From: Fagopyrum homotropicum
Taxonomy: Eukaryota > Streptophyta > Magnoliopsida > Caryophyllales > Polygonaceae
Direction: 5' to 3'
DNA length: 64,000 nucleotides
Assembly (NCBI GenBank): GCA_033239125.1
Contig: BSWB01000004.1
Location: 28,021,501-28,085,500 of the forward strand
This document shows positions 50,511-63,000 of the stretch, piece after piece; the stretch's first letter is position 1; each line of letters opens with the position of its first letter. The notes beneath the pieces are model-generated. The model worked only from the letters and a program-made list of their open reading frames with translations, did not search any database and was not told where the DNA came from. Both the position numbers and the translations under genes were made by a program.

Positions 50511-52255
50511 TTATTTCCCTTTCAGCTTCTGATTCATCTTGATAGTGCAGAGCTCCTTCAAGAAACGAGCATATTTAGGAATACTCTTCACTAGCTTAAG
50601 GAGGGGAATGTTTACCTCGCATTTGGAGAAAGTCTCAATGATTCTTCTCTCCTCAATGATTCTTCTCTCCTTCAAAGCCTCAGGAAACGGAGCTGGTGGT
50701 TTCTCAGAGTACAATGGCGGAAAGTTAGGCTGGATGTAAGAATCTTTCTCAGCAGAACCTTCTGTCGTATTTTCCGCAGGGGCATCAGCTTGTATGCGCG
50801 GGGGCGGCTCAGGGGTTGTCACCGCAGGGGCGGGGACATCCAACTGCAGGGGCGGTTTCTGCTCGGTGTTGGGCGCAGTTGCAGCCGCAGGGGCGGCTGT
50901 GGGTGCGGTAAAATCGACATAAGGTTTGCTTTGTGATTCCTTTGCTGGTTTTTGTTAGATTTGCTTCCCACTCCTTAATGTTAGGGCACTAACATTCTCC
51001 TTGGGGCTTATAAACGTCTGGGAAGGCAATCCTTTGAAAAATCTAGCTTCGGTCCTTGAAATGGCTTCCGCCATTTGTCCAACCTGTTTTTCAAGGTTCT
51101 TGATGCTGGATTCTATTGTTTGGACATGAGTAGCAAAGTGTTTAGTTAAAACCTGCAACATATCCTCAGTTGATTGATACTTACCTTGTCGGGGCTGCTG
51201 TTGTTGGTTTTGTTGATCCCTCCAACGAAAATTCTATTAGTCACGCCAATTTGGCATGAAATTCTGCGCATAAGGATCGTTCCTAGGCCTTTGCTGTTGT
51301 GGTTGTCCATAACCCAATGCGTTTACCTCAGCATCGTCATCCTGGACTTGTGGACACATGTCCATTGGATGATATGGGTCAGCACACACTCCACAAGCTT
51401 TCAGTTGTTGTGGGGTTCCCATCAATGTTAATCTCTTCACCGTCTCATTTAATTCTGCAAGCTCCGTGGAGATCTCACTCTTCCCGGTATTCACAGCATG
51501 AACTCCTCTCTTGGACAGGGTCCTTACAAAGTTTCGGGTTCCTTCCGCTAGTTCTTGTATCTTTTCCAAAGCAAGGTCAGGAGTAGAGTTACGAATATTA
51601 CCTCCGCAAGCCGCGTCGACGATCCTCCTTTCATTATCGAGCAAGCCATTGTACAAGTACAAGACTAGATCTTGATTTGAATATCCGTAGAAAGGACAGC
51701 TGGATCGTAGGCGTGCAAACCTTTTGAAGTACTCATAAAGAGTTCGTCTGCCTCTTGCTCGATGTTGCTTATAGCTTTCTTCAAGCTATTGGCCTTCTTG
51801 GCTGCGAAGTATTTCTCCAAAAACGCCTTGTGAAGGTTCTCCCAAGTGTCGATGCTCCCGGATGGAAGGTGGTAATACCAATCATCCGTTGAATCCTTGA
51901 GTGTGAAACCAAATGCCCTCATCTTAATTTGTTCTTCGGTAATATTGGCCGGCTTCATGCTCATACACACGGTATGGAACTTTCCAAGGTGTTTGATGGG
52001 GTCTTCGCCACTTAGCCCATGGAAAGATGGGAGCAAGTGAATGAGACCTGACTTGAGCTCAAAATTGACTCCTTCCCCTAATGCCGGTATAGTGACCGCA
52101 ACGGGGTTTTGAGCCAAGGTGGGCTGCGTGAGTTGACGAAATGTACGGACAACCATCTCTTGTTGAAGTTGTTGTCTTCGTTGCCGAATGTGCGTCCTCT
52201 CAATTTTAGGATCAAAGGAAGCAAGATCAGGGTTAGTAGCACGGGTTTGAACCAT
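50511..52255 (-). pseudogene. F gag
   Basis: Start ATG 52255 (MVQTRATNPDLASFDPKIERTHIRQRR). Capsid-like domain: GLSGEDPIKHLGKFHTVC, FTLKDSTDDWYYHLPSGSIDTWENL. A frameshift near 51720 and a stop near 51238 break it. Unlike the Gag proteins of B, D, E and I it has a CCHC zinc knuckle, CGVCADPYHPMDMC (near 51370). Further pieces: a coiled segment with IKNLEKQVGQMAEAIS (50955-51161), a linker rich in Ala/Pro encoded by GCAGGGGCGG copies (50820-50900), and a segment before protease (FSKCEVNIPLLKLVKSIPKYARFLKELC). Confidence 0.82.
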
Positions 52256-52306
52256 AAAAATGGTTTAAATCAATAATCAATAATAAAACAAATAAAAATG
52301 CTAAAC

Positions 52307-52324
52307 TCCCCGGCAACGGCGCCA
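52307..52324 (-). promoter_or_regulatory. F: primer-binding site (tRNA-Asp)
   Basis: TGGCGCCGTTGCCGGGGA on the minus strand, five bases from the LTR end. Confidence 0.9.
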
Positions 52325-52329
52325 AATTT

Positions 52330-53850
52330 TGACTGAGTTGTATTTCTATGGTCGTCTATACCCAATCAAAAGTAAATCCTGACTAAGCACTAAAACAAAT
52401 ATATTGGTAACGTAGGGGTCGAACCCAAGAGAGTTAAGGTGTTTTTATTAAGTTCAATTATTGATTATCGAAACAAGTAACAAGGGGGGGTTTGGTTGAA
52501 ATGACACACACAAAGCTTATGAAAACAAGTGACACAAAAGGCAAAACAATGATGGATGAATCTACACTAGGTTGATTCTTAGCATGCAAATGCTACTTTG
52601 GTGAGTTCCTTTTACTAGTTTTAAGTAATCTCCCGTCTTGATCATATATATGTGTTGAGCCAACCGGCATCAACACAACTTAACAGGCTAGTGTTCCGTA
52701 AACCTAAAAGAACAAGTAAGAAGAATAAAGACTAAGGGATACAAAGAATGGATTAAAACCGTTAACACTATCTTTATATTTGTGTTCCTTTTCTTTAAGC
52801 AATTACAACCCGTTATTACTTAAAGTTTACTACTAGATTAAAGACCCAAACCCGGAATCTATTAATCCTAGTTCTTTGCATGCACTTTAGAACCAAAGGT
52901 GATCAATCTTAAGTGTAAATCAAACATGCAATTAGACAATAAAGATCAAGGAAACACAAAGTATTACTTAATGAAAACTTATAATAAAGATAACTTACAA
53001 CCAAAGTAACAATGCACCTTCAAACCAACTCAATGTAGCAAGGGAGTTAGCAACTCATTACAATGGAAATTTGGATTCTAAAATGGAATAACAAGTGGAT
53101 AAGCATGGATAAGTAGTGGATGATTTTAGCAATCAACCAAGGCCTATTTATACCACAAAAGACACTAAATAGGAGTAAATGACCGGTCCAAAATAGTCAC
53201 CTTTAATGCCATAAGGGTGGTGTAAACAGCCAAAGTAAAGCTTCTGACGTTGAACCGTAGGGGCGGCCTTCAGAACCGCAGGGGCGGTTTGGGCAGAATC
53301 GCTTGAACTTCTTCATGGCCGCAGGGGCAGCCAGGTCATTCCGCAGGGGTGGATCTTTAATGTTCTTCAAACATTTTTCTCTTCAACTTCCTGCTGTTTC
53401 TGATGCCAAGCCGCCGGGGCGTCCCAGTGTAAACGCAGGGGCGGTGACACAGACTCTTCATCTTCCAGCTCCCAAGTTGAGGCGCAGGCAGGGGCGCACG
53501 GGAAGGCGCAGGGGTGCTGGTCATCGCTTCTTCAAGGCAAGTCACCGTAGGGGCGTTGGGGGTTAACGCAGGTGCGGTGACAATCTTCGTGGCTGGCGTT
53601 GGGGAAGGCGCAGGGAGCGCTCCAAAGTAAGGTGTCACCCGTTGGGGCGGTGAAAGGGCTCCGCAGGGGCGGTGAAGCAACAGAAGCTTTGCTTCGTGAA
53701 CGAACTTCACTCCTAAGTGCTTATAACTCCTTCCTTAGCTTCTTTTAGTCTTATTCTTCTAGACCAAGGAGTTAGTAACATAAACCGACACAAATGCAAT
53801 AAAAAGACTCTAAAAACAATTCTAAATGATAGTGATTCCATCACCTATCA
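52330..53850 (-). repeat. Shared LTR: 5' LTR of F and 3' LTR of H (1521 bp)
   Basis: TGATAGGTGATGG...CAACTCAGTCA on the minus strand. One side leads to F's tRNA primer site and gag. The other side is H's 3' internal sequence. TATA box TATAAATAGG (minus, near 53143-53152). Many motif copies, e.g. GCAGGGGCGG at 53278-53287. Confidence 0.88.
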
Positions 53851-54622
53851 GATGCGCAGGGGCGGTGAGGCGCAGGTGCGGCAGCTTGTAGGCGTGGGGG
53901 CGGGAGAAGTGCAGAGGGCGATTTCTGACAGCGACGAGAGTGGTGGAGCTGGGGAGCCTTGTGGTGGCTTCTTGCTGGTGGAGACATCGCCGGAGGTGGT
54001 GCGTAGTGGAGGGGAAAGAGTGTGTGAAGGAGGAATGTGTTGGAGGGTCAAAGAATGTGGAAGGTGTTGGTGGTAGTGAAAGCTGGTGGCACAGGGGCGT
54101 GTTGAGGGCGTTGGTTGGGTTGTTGGAGGTGGCGTAGGGGCGTTTGCAGAGGGTGGCATGTGAGGGTTTAATGAGGGCGCAGGGGCGTGAGTTTGAGAGA
54201 GGTAAGGTGTGAGGGAGGGTTGTGGTTGGTGAGGAGAGAGAGTGAGTGGGTGGGGTAGGTGTAGGGCATTTTGGGTTTTCTTTTTTTTTCTTTTTTGGGG
54301 AAAACCGCAGGGGTGGGGGCTTGTCACCGCGAGGGCGGTGACAAGGAAGAGGGGGCGCAGGCTCAGCGCCGGGGGCGGCGCTATGAATGCGTGTCAAGAG
54401 TGACCACCGAAGGGGCACATGGATGTCACCACGGGGGCGGTGACAAGGGCTTAAGCGGACGCAGGCCCAGCGTTGGGGTGGCGCTGGGCAATTGTGTCAC
54501 CGCAGGGGCGGGGACACTAATCCGCAGGGGCGGTTTTCTTGACAAAGACTCCTCTTCTTATTCCTTTGGGTTGCCTCCCGAACAGCGCCTTTGTTTTACG
54601 TCATTGGTTCGACGTAAGGGCT
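53851..54622 (-). other. H: post-integrase leader, motif-rich, ORF-1 deleted
   Basis: No gene I can support. It is homologous to F 9830-10575 and dense in GCAGGGGCGG-type motifs. F's ORF-1 and its last 100-bp leader are absent: the leader meets the LTR at 53850/53851. Confidence 0.65.
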
Positions 54623-57600
54623 CTACTTCTCTGATTGTGCCTCCTCTAGCACCATCTCATCAATTGAATCGTTCTTTACTCCTTCAAGGTAAGGCTTTAG
54701 CCTTTGTCCGTTTACCTTGAACACCTTGTGTGTTTGGGGATCATAAAGATCCACAGCTCCGTGAGGGTATACTTCGGCTATCACGAACGGCCCTGTCCAC
54801 CTTGAGCGCAGCTTACCTGCAAAAAGTTTCAAACGTGATTGAAAGAGAAGTACCTTATTACCTACCTTGAAGTCCTTCCGGAGAATATTTCGGTCATGAC
54901 ATGCTTTGGTTTTTTCTTTGTATGCAGTGGCATGGTCATACGTATCTAATCTCAACTCCTCCAACTCTTGCAATTGGAGTTTCCAAAATTCTCACACTTC
55001 CTCTATGCTCATGTTGCACTTCTTTACCGCCCACCAAGCTTTGTGTTCTAGCTCCACCGGAAGGTGGCAAGCTTTCCAAAACACGAGCCTGAAAGGAGAC
55101 ATCCCTATACGAGTCTTGTAGGTTGTCTGATATGCCCATAGAGCGTCGTTTAGCCTTGCACTCCAATCCTTCCTTCCGGGAGAGACCGTCTTTTCGAGGA
55201 TGGTCTTAATTTCCTAGTTGGATACCTCAGCTTGACCATTTGTTTGTGGATGATAAGTTGTTGACACTAGTTGGTGGACGTGGTACTTCTTATGGAGGGT
55301 CGTGATTGTCTTGTTGCAAAAATGGGTACCCCTATCACTGATTAAGGCTTTCGGAATTCCATATCTTGTAAAAATATTTTCCTTAAGTAAAGCTGCAACC
55401 ACTTTTGAATCATCAATTTTGGTGGCCTTTGCTTCCACCCACTTGGAAACATAGTCCACCGCAAGTAGAATATATGTATGCCCAAATGAAGTAGGAAAAC
55501 GCCCCATGAAATCAATTCCCCAAACATCAAATATTTCGCAAAATATAAGAGAGGTTTGGGGCATTTCATGTCTCCTTGAAATGTTTCCTACCCTTTGGCA
55601 TCTATCACACACTTTGCAAAACGCAAAAGCATCTCTAAAAATGTGTTACCAAAAGAAACCGGCATCCAAAACTTTTCTTACAGTTTTGTTTGCCCCAAAG
55701 TGCCCCCTAGATGCTTCAGAAAGACACAAGGTTAGGACAGATTGTACCTCATTATCCGGAATGCAATGGCGGATCACTTGGTCACTACAATGCTTCCACA
55801 CGTAAGGGTCGTCCCAAACGTAGTGTCGAGCTTCGGCCTTTACCTTCTCTCGTTGTGCCTTGGTGAAGTCTGGAGGGTACTCCTTCCTGACCATGAAGTT
55901 CACAACGTCAGCAAACCAAGGCTTAAAAGACTGAAGCTTAAGACAAACCTCTGTCGACAATTCCGCAGGGGCGCCTAGACTGAGCCGCAGGGGCAGCTGG
56001 CCGCAGGGGCGGGAAGTTTGAGGCGCAGGGGCGGTTAGACAACAGAGGGTTGTGTAGAATGTGTCATTTGGAAAACTTACAGCTATTTCCTTTCCTTTTT
56101 CTGGATCTTCTTCTTCCTTTACTAATCTGCTCAGATGATCGGCCACCAGGTTCTCAACCCCCTTCTTGTCTCGTATCTCTAGGTTGAACTCACTTAGAAG
56201 GAGGACCCATCGGATCAAGCGTGGCTTTGCCTCCTTCTTTGCCATGAGGTACCTAAGAGCTGCATGGTCAGTAAAAATAATCACCTTTACTCCAAGTAGG
56301 TATTGTCTGAATTTCTCAAGGGCAAAAACCACCGCTAGCATCTCCTTCTCGGTGGTAGAGTAGTTTCTTTGCGCTCCATTGAGTGTCATAGACGCATAAT
56401 GGATCACGTGCGAGGCTCGTCCATCCAACTGTCCTAAGACAGCTCCTACAGCGTAGTCGCTGGCGTCACACATGATTTCGAAAGGTTTCTCCCAATCCGG
56501 AGAACGGATGATTGGTGCACTAGTAAGACACGCCTTCAAAGTGTCGAAAGCTCTTTTGCAACTTTCATCCACTATGAAGGTGACGTCTTTCTTGAGCAAT
56601 TCACATAGTGGTGCCGAGATCTTCGAGAAGTCTTTGATGAACCATCGGTAGAAACCTACATGACCAAGAAAATATCGGATTTCCCGAATGTTAGTAGATA
56701 AGGTAAACTTTGAATTACATCAACCTTTGCCTTATCTACCTCTATCCCTTTGGAGGATATTACATGTCCTAGCACGATTCCTTGTTCCACCATAAAATGG
56801 AATTTTTCCGAATTAAGAACTAGATTGGTTTCAACACATTCTTCAAGAACAAGTTTTAAATGTCCTAGACATGCATCAAAATTGTCTCCATGGACGGTAA
56901 AATCATCCATGAAGACTTCAATAAAGTTTTCTATGTATTCGGAGAAAATACTTATCATGCACCGTTGGAAGGTGTCGGGTGCGTTACAAAGTCCAAATGG
57001 CATTCTGCGGTACGCAAAAGTGCCAAATGGGCAAGTGAAGGTCGTCTTTTCTTGATCTTCCGATGCAATGGCTATTTGGAAGTAACCCGAATATCCATCA
57101 AGGAAGCAGTAGTACGGATGACCTACAAGACGTTCCAACATTTGGTCAATAAAAGGCAATGGGAAATGGTCTTTACGTGTTACCTTGTTTAGTTTGCGGT
57201 AGTCAATGCAAACTCTCCATCCGGTTTGCGTTTTACTCGGGACCATTTCTCCGTGTTGATTTTCCACCAATCTGATGCCTCCCTTCTTTGGAACTACTTG
57301 GGTTGGACTAACCCAAGTGCTATCCGAAATAGGAAAGATCATGTCCACTTGGAGAAGCTTCAACACCTCCTTCTTGACCACATCCATCATTGGCAGATTC
57401 AACCTTCGTTGAGGTTGCCGAGAGGCCTTGGCTTCATCCTCAAGTAAGATCCTATGCATGCAAGTTGATGGACTTATCCCTTTGATGTCCGCAATGGTCC
57501 ATCCAAGGGCCGTCTTATGTTCTTTCAACACTTTCACCAACTTGTCTTCTTGACCGGTAATCAACTTGTTGGAGATGATCACCGGCAAGGTATTGTTATC

Positions 57601-58249
57601 TCCAAGGAAAACGTACTTTAGGTGAGATGGAAGGTCCTTCAATTCTATTTCCGGTGCCTGCACTATAGATAGAACAAGCTTCTCGCTTGGGGTTAGTAAA
57701 GTGGGCCCAATGGCCAAATTGGAGATAGGTAACCTCTTATGCCCATCTAATTGGGCTAGGACCTCTTTCATGCTGGATGTTAATACATATTCTGATTTGA
57801 AATTATCAATGTCATGCTCAATTATATTTTTCAACTCATCAATATCAGAATTATCAAACACATCTTGCACAAAAAGTTCAACAATGTCAATAGCACATAA
57901 AGAATGATCATCACTAGGAAATTTCATTGCATCATAGATGTCAAATTTCACTACTTCACCATCAAACTCCATGGTTAGTTTGGAACTAACATAATCAATT
58001 TTAGTCCTAGCAGTTTTCAAAAATGGTCTACCTAACAATATGGGTGCAGCATGTGAATCATTTTCCATGTCCATTACGAAGAAATCAGCAGGAAAAATTA
58101 GGTTGTCCACCATTACTAATACATCTTCAATTATCTCTTTCGGGTACACATTTGATCTATCAAAAAGTTGTACTACAATTCTAGTTTCCATTAATGGTTC
58201 AGAGCCAAGTGATTTGTAAATGGAATATGGCAAAACATTTATAGAAGCA
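54623..58249 (-). pseudogene. H pol: protease part, RT, RNase H and integrase
   Basis: From 58233: the protease after its active site (LPYSIYKSLG, ILLGRPFL), linker, RT (WVSPTQVVPKKGG, CIDYRKLNKVTRKDHFPLPF, RRMPFGLCNAPDTF, FMDDFTVHG), a frameshift near 56695, RT end and RNase H (CDASDYAVGAV, TEKEMLAVV, TDHAALRYL), then a linker carrying GCAGGGGCGG at 56003-56012 and 56025-56034. Integrase: zinc finger HFGANKTVRKVL, a TAA after FFW (about 55646), CDRCQRVGN, catalytic Asp (GIDFMGRFP), Asp (ISDRGTHF) and Glu (QAEVSN) followed by a stop (about 55214), DALWAY near 55145, another stop near 54975, and the RWTGPFVI C-terminus. The protease catalytic Asp codon lies beyond the break at 58249. Confidence 0.87.
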
Positions 58250-59859
58250 TGTTAGCATGAAATATTGTGATATTTTAGGCATGTTTTATAAGTGTATTTC
58301 ATCCATAATGGTAGTCATTGATAAAGCATTGAAGTATTTGTGAGTTGGTTTATCTATTTTGTCGATATAGAGGTCTACATAAGCTTTGTGTTGATTGTAG
58401 GCAATTAAGAGCTAATTCCGAACGGATTGAGAGAGAATGGAGATAGATTGAGCATGTCCAAGGATTGAGGACATCACTGGGAGCTAAGGATGATGCTAGG
58501 ATGAAGAATGACACAAAAACAAAGGAGATTACGAACTATGTACGTTCCACGCTCTAAAGTACGACCGTACTAAGTTCCACGCTCTAATCCACGGCCGTGG
58601 AACCTTGGCAAGACGAGCGTGGTGCATTCCAGCAACTTACACGGCTGTGGAGAGTTGTGACAAACCGTGATGAGTTTCCACGCTCTAAACCACGGGCGTG
58701 GAATCTTGGATAACCGTGATTCTGATGATCTTTTAACGCACACTTTGAAGCCATGATCTTTTACGCAATGGGCCGGGCTCATATTTCATCTTACCCTATA
58801 AAAGGACGGAAGAAGAGGGATTCCATCACCTTCGCTTAGACTTGGCCTACGCTTATTGCACGTGCCTAGGGTTTCAAGTGGGACGTGTGGAGATTGCTAT
58901 TCCGCGACAGAAAGTTGGAGAAAGAGTGAAGATTTGGAAGATTGTTCGTAAGGAGATTTCATACTTTGTTCTTAGGTTTGATTAGAAGACGGATTGACAT
59001 CCCGTTCTTCGTTCTTATCTAAGATTGTGATTGTTTGTGTTATTCCGAATCTACCTGCATCATTGTTCTTGATTTGTGGATTTGAGATTGATTTGAAGGT
59101 TATTAAAGGTTTTCGGAAGTTTTCATCTTTCATTCTTTTAAATCTTGAATTTGATATCAATATGACTGTTGTTGGCTAAAACCTTTTAGCAATTCTAAGG
59201 TGAAGGGTTGATAGTTGTGGCTTAGATGATGATAGATCGATCGTAAACAGATTGGACCCTGAGAGTTAGAGAGAATCGCCGATGAACCTAATCCACGGTC
59301 TGTTCTTGAGCTTCCACGGCCGTGGAACTCAAGAACTACCCGTAATTTTGTGTGGTAGTGAAGCCTCAATAACCTCTACCTCGATTTCGAGTGTCACAAC
59401 CTTAATCGGTTAAGTTAGTCTTGATCCTTGGATTACAAGTTTGGGTATTTGACGTTAATATTTACCTTTAGAATCTTTCTATACTGAAGCCTCAACAACC
59501 TTTATAGAGAGTGCCTTTAGGTGAATCATATAAGGTCTTGGAACTTCACCGTACATTGCCTTACATTCGTATACCTTTGTATACCTCAACTCTGTCCTTA
59601 TATCTTTAGTATATCTTGAATCGATTGCCACAGCTGGATTCCTGGATCTTTAGGATTGTTGTTTTCCCAATAATTTACAAAGCTTCATACATTTACTTGC
59701 TTGACAAACTTATAATTGGATTTAACCCCCCAAATCCCTGTGTTCGATACTCTGGAATTCTTGCTTAACTATATCGATCCGTACACTGCGGGTTCGCTTG
59801 CTTGATTTCTAGTTTTATAAATTTAAAGCTTATTTGCACGCACGCTAAGTGGCGAACAA
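58250..59859 (+). repeat. I: 5' LTR (1610 bp)
   Basis: TGTTAGCATG to GTGGCGAACA, followed by the primer site. Motif cluster 58540-58705 (CCACGGCCGTGG at 58589-58600 and several imperfect copies) just before TATA CCCTATAAAAGGA (58794-58806). Second cluster 59293-59345 (CCACGGCCGTGG at 59314-59325). Terminal TATAAATTTAAAGCTT at 59817-59832. GAGACTTACCCGGT repeats are absent; GAAGCCTCAAYAACCT occurs twice instead. Confidence 0.9.
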
Positions 59860-59865
59860 GTTTTT

Positions 59866-59882
59866 GGCGCCGTTGCCGGGGA
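59866..59882 (+). promoter_or_regulatory. I: primer-binding site (tRNA-Asp)
   Basis: TGGCGCCGTTGCCGGGA, one G shorter than the 18-base site in B, D, E and F, six bases after the LTR. Confidence 0.85.
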
Positions 59883-60047
59883 TTTGGTCTAGGCCGAATT
59901 CGGTTATCGGTTGTCAAGCTTGGGAGATTCTCCCTTGTTATTTGATATCTTTTCGAGTGCATGCGCAGGTCTAGGAATAACGAAGACCTCTTACCTCTTG
60001 ATCAACAGCTTGAGAGGACTTTGAGGAGAAAGCAAAAGTAAATAAAA

Positions 60048-63000
60048 ATGGCTGAAGAAAGAGAACGTGATCTCCAATCGGAGTTAGCGGAAAAGGAAGC
60101 TCAACTCCAATGGAGTGAGAAGACTCGTAGGGAGGAAACGGATCATCATCAAATGAAGGTTGATGATCTAACGGACATGATGTTCCAAATGAGGCTGGAA
60201 ATAAACAACCTCAAGGAGAAAAAGAAAAGGAGGAGACCGGGAAGATCAGTTAGAGCCAACTCATCTAATGAGGATAGCGACTCCTCCATGCCATCACTAG
60301 AGGAAATTAATCCCACGATCAATGTGAATCCATTCTTTCCACGGCCAGCTGGAAATCGCCGTGTTTCACCTAGGAATGTGAGGATCGAACGTGTGGATGA
60401 AGAGCCAAGAACTCTTGGCCAAAGGATGGATCCAACGCAGCAACCACGCCGTTTAGGTGTGAACTTTGATGCTGATGATGTACAAGGGTTTAGCTTCAAC
60501 CCTCAAGTTATTACCATTGTTCGCCAAAACCAATTTGGTGGAACAAGTGCTGAATCTCCACACCAACATCTACAAAACTTTGAGATTATGATGGAGACAA
60601 TGAAGCCTAAGAATGCAACTACCAACAGCTACAAACTCAAGCCTTTCTTCTTCTCCTTGAAGGGGAAAGCATTGTCTTGGTATCAAGCTCTTCCAAGTGG
60701 AAAGCTTGAAACATGGGAGGACCTTTCTTCGGAGTTCCTCACTAAGTTCTTTCCGCCATCCAAAACGGCGGAGCTAAGAGGTAAGATTAATGCATTTTCT
60801 ATGAGATCTAACGAAAGTTTGTTTCAATCTTGGGAAAGATTTCAGGATTTGCTATTGGATTGCCCTCATCATGGCATATCCAAGCTTGCACTATTGGAGA
60901 TATACTATAAGGGGCTGGATGTGGAAACACAATTCAAGCTCCAATCCCTTTCATGTGGTACATTCATGGACATGAGGAAAGATGACGCTTGGGACTTCAT
61001 TGAGAAGCAAGCGCGAGTGATAAAGAAGTATTCTCATCGGAAAGTGGAGGCGAATCATGGGGATCAAGGAGCAAAGCTATCACAAGCAGCTCAAACTCAA
61101 ATCTTTTCTCTCAACACGGAGATTAAAGAGTTGAAGGAAGCCATCAAAACCAACTTTCCGAAGCACAAGGAGCAAGATGTGGGTTATTTAGGCAACAACA
61201 ATAACCACAACGGTAATGAGAATACCAACCGCAACAACCGGAACAACAACCGGAATAATTGGAACAACAACAACAACCGGAACAACAATTGGAACAACAA
61301 TAGGGGTTCAAACAACAACAATTGGCGCTCCAATCAACAAAATTCGGGTAATTCTTATCCTTCCAATTCAGGAAATTCACTAACTCCACCTTCCTCTTCT
61401 TCCACTCCTTTGAAAAGCCAGGGGCAAACATCTAATGGTGGAAGTACTTCGGGGAAAGAGAAGCCCGATCCCATGTTGGAAACGATTTTGGGGAAGCTTC
61501 AAGGGTTGGAGACTCGCATCATCAAGGTTGATGATCACATTACTAAGGTTGATAAAGCCCAAAAGGTTTTAGAAAACCAAATGTTCAGCCATGCGGAGGA
61601 AGTTCCTAGGAATCAAGGGAAACTTCCAGGAAAAACGGAGGACAACCCAAAAGGAAGGGTGATGGCAATCACAACTAGGAGCGGAGTGACAACTACCGAC
61701 CCGCAGCCTAAGTTTGTAGAAGTCCCCGTTGAGAAAGAGAAAGAGAAAGAGAAGGGGAAGGAGAAGGAAGATGTCTACGTTCCTCCTCCAGCTTACAAAC
61801 CTCCCCTACCGTTTCCGCAATCTAGAGCAAGAGCGCGTCTAGACAAGCAATTCGGTAAGTTTATAGAACTCATGAGCAAATTGCATATTAATATACCTTT
61901 CATTGATGCTATTGTAGGTATGCCAGCTTATGGTAAGTTCTTAAAGGAAATCCTCTCTAACAAGAGAAAACTAGAGGATTTTGGAGAGGTTAAGATGAGT
62001 TCGGATTCTTCGGATCTCATCAAGACCATGAAAGAGAAGATGCCCCCAAAGCTAAAGGATCCGGGGTCATTTTGTATTCCCATAAGAGTGAGAGATGTCA
62101 CATATGATGCATTATGTGACTTGGGAGCAAGTGTGAGCATCATCCCACTTGCATTATGTAGGAAGATCGGTTTAGGCAATCCTAAACCGGTGAAGATGAC
62201 GTTGTACATGGCGGATCGATCCATAACTCGTCCCGTCAGTATTGTTGAAGACGTCCCGGTCAAGCTAGGTAAATTATATGTTCCTATAGATTTTGTTGTG
62301 CTTGACTTTCCTGCAGATAGTCCGGTCCCGATCATTCTCGGAAGACCGTTTCTTGCAACATCCGGCTGCATAGTCGATTGCAAGAATGCTAGACTCGCCT
62401 TTGACATAGGAGAAGAGAAGGTAGAGTTCGTTCTTTCTACCTTGGTGAAGGAACCAATCTTTGATGAGGATATATTCAATATCCAAGATGAAGAAGGGTT
62501 GTCTAGAGAGGAGGTAAGTGCTATTCTCTTCAAAGATCCTTTGCAAAAGGTTATTACTATGAGTCTAATGGATATAGGGGAAGAAGAGGAGTGCAATGAG
62601 GCAATTGAAGCCTTAGAAGCACAAGAAGAAGTGTGTGAGGAGGAGTTTGAGAAACTCCACGATGAGGCAGAGAACGTGCGAATCCACGGTCATACACTAT
62701 ATTCCACGGCCGTGGATTTCACCAACAAAAGCGTGGAGCACTCCAGAGGGTTACACGGTCGTGGAGAGAACAGAGAAACCGTATTTACTTTCCACGCCCA
62801 AAATCACGGCCGTGGAGAATGCAGAGAGGCCGTAATTTTGGGTGATTCCGAAGGTAATTGTGTCTCTTCTTCAACTTCTCTTGATTCTTCTCCAACTCCT
62901 TCTACATCCTTAGACACTTCTAAGGAAGCATTGGATACTCCTCAAGAACCATTAGAGACTCTGATAGTGATGGAACTAAAGCCGCTCCCTACACATCTAA

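Larger units (their letters stand above)
8230..53850 (-). mobile_element. Element F: Athila-type element (second family), host of S1 and D
   Basis: On the minus strand in order: LTR (52330-53850, shared with H), tRNA-Asp primer site, gag with a zinc knuckle, protease, RT (cut by D at 13809-49197), RNase H, RNase H-integrase linker (cut by solo LTR S1), integrase C-terminus only, a motif-rich leader, an open ORF-1 and a 3' LTR of which only about 475 bp remain. The outer part of that LTR is lost at about 8216-8230. Removing D and S1 rejoins F coding sequence. Confidence 0.85.
52330..58249 (-). mobile_element. Element H: second-family Athila-type element, 5' end removed by I
   Basis: Minus strand: protease (cut at 58249 by element I), RT, RNase H, linker, integrase, leader, then directly the LTR; ORF-1 is missing. 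It is tandem with F through one common LTR. It aligns with F throughout pol. Confidence 0.85.

Noticed and set aside
53822..54418. Long Pro/Ser/Thr-rich frames on the minus strand in H's leader
   Set aside because: Produced by GCAGGGGCGG-type repeats and CT-rich DNA in several frames at once; no conserved counterpart in F.
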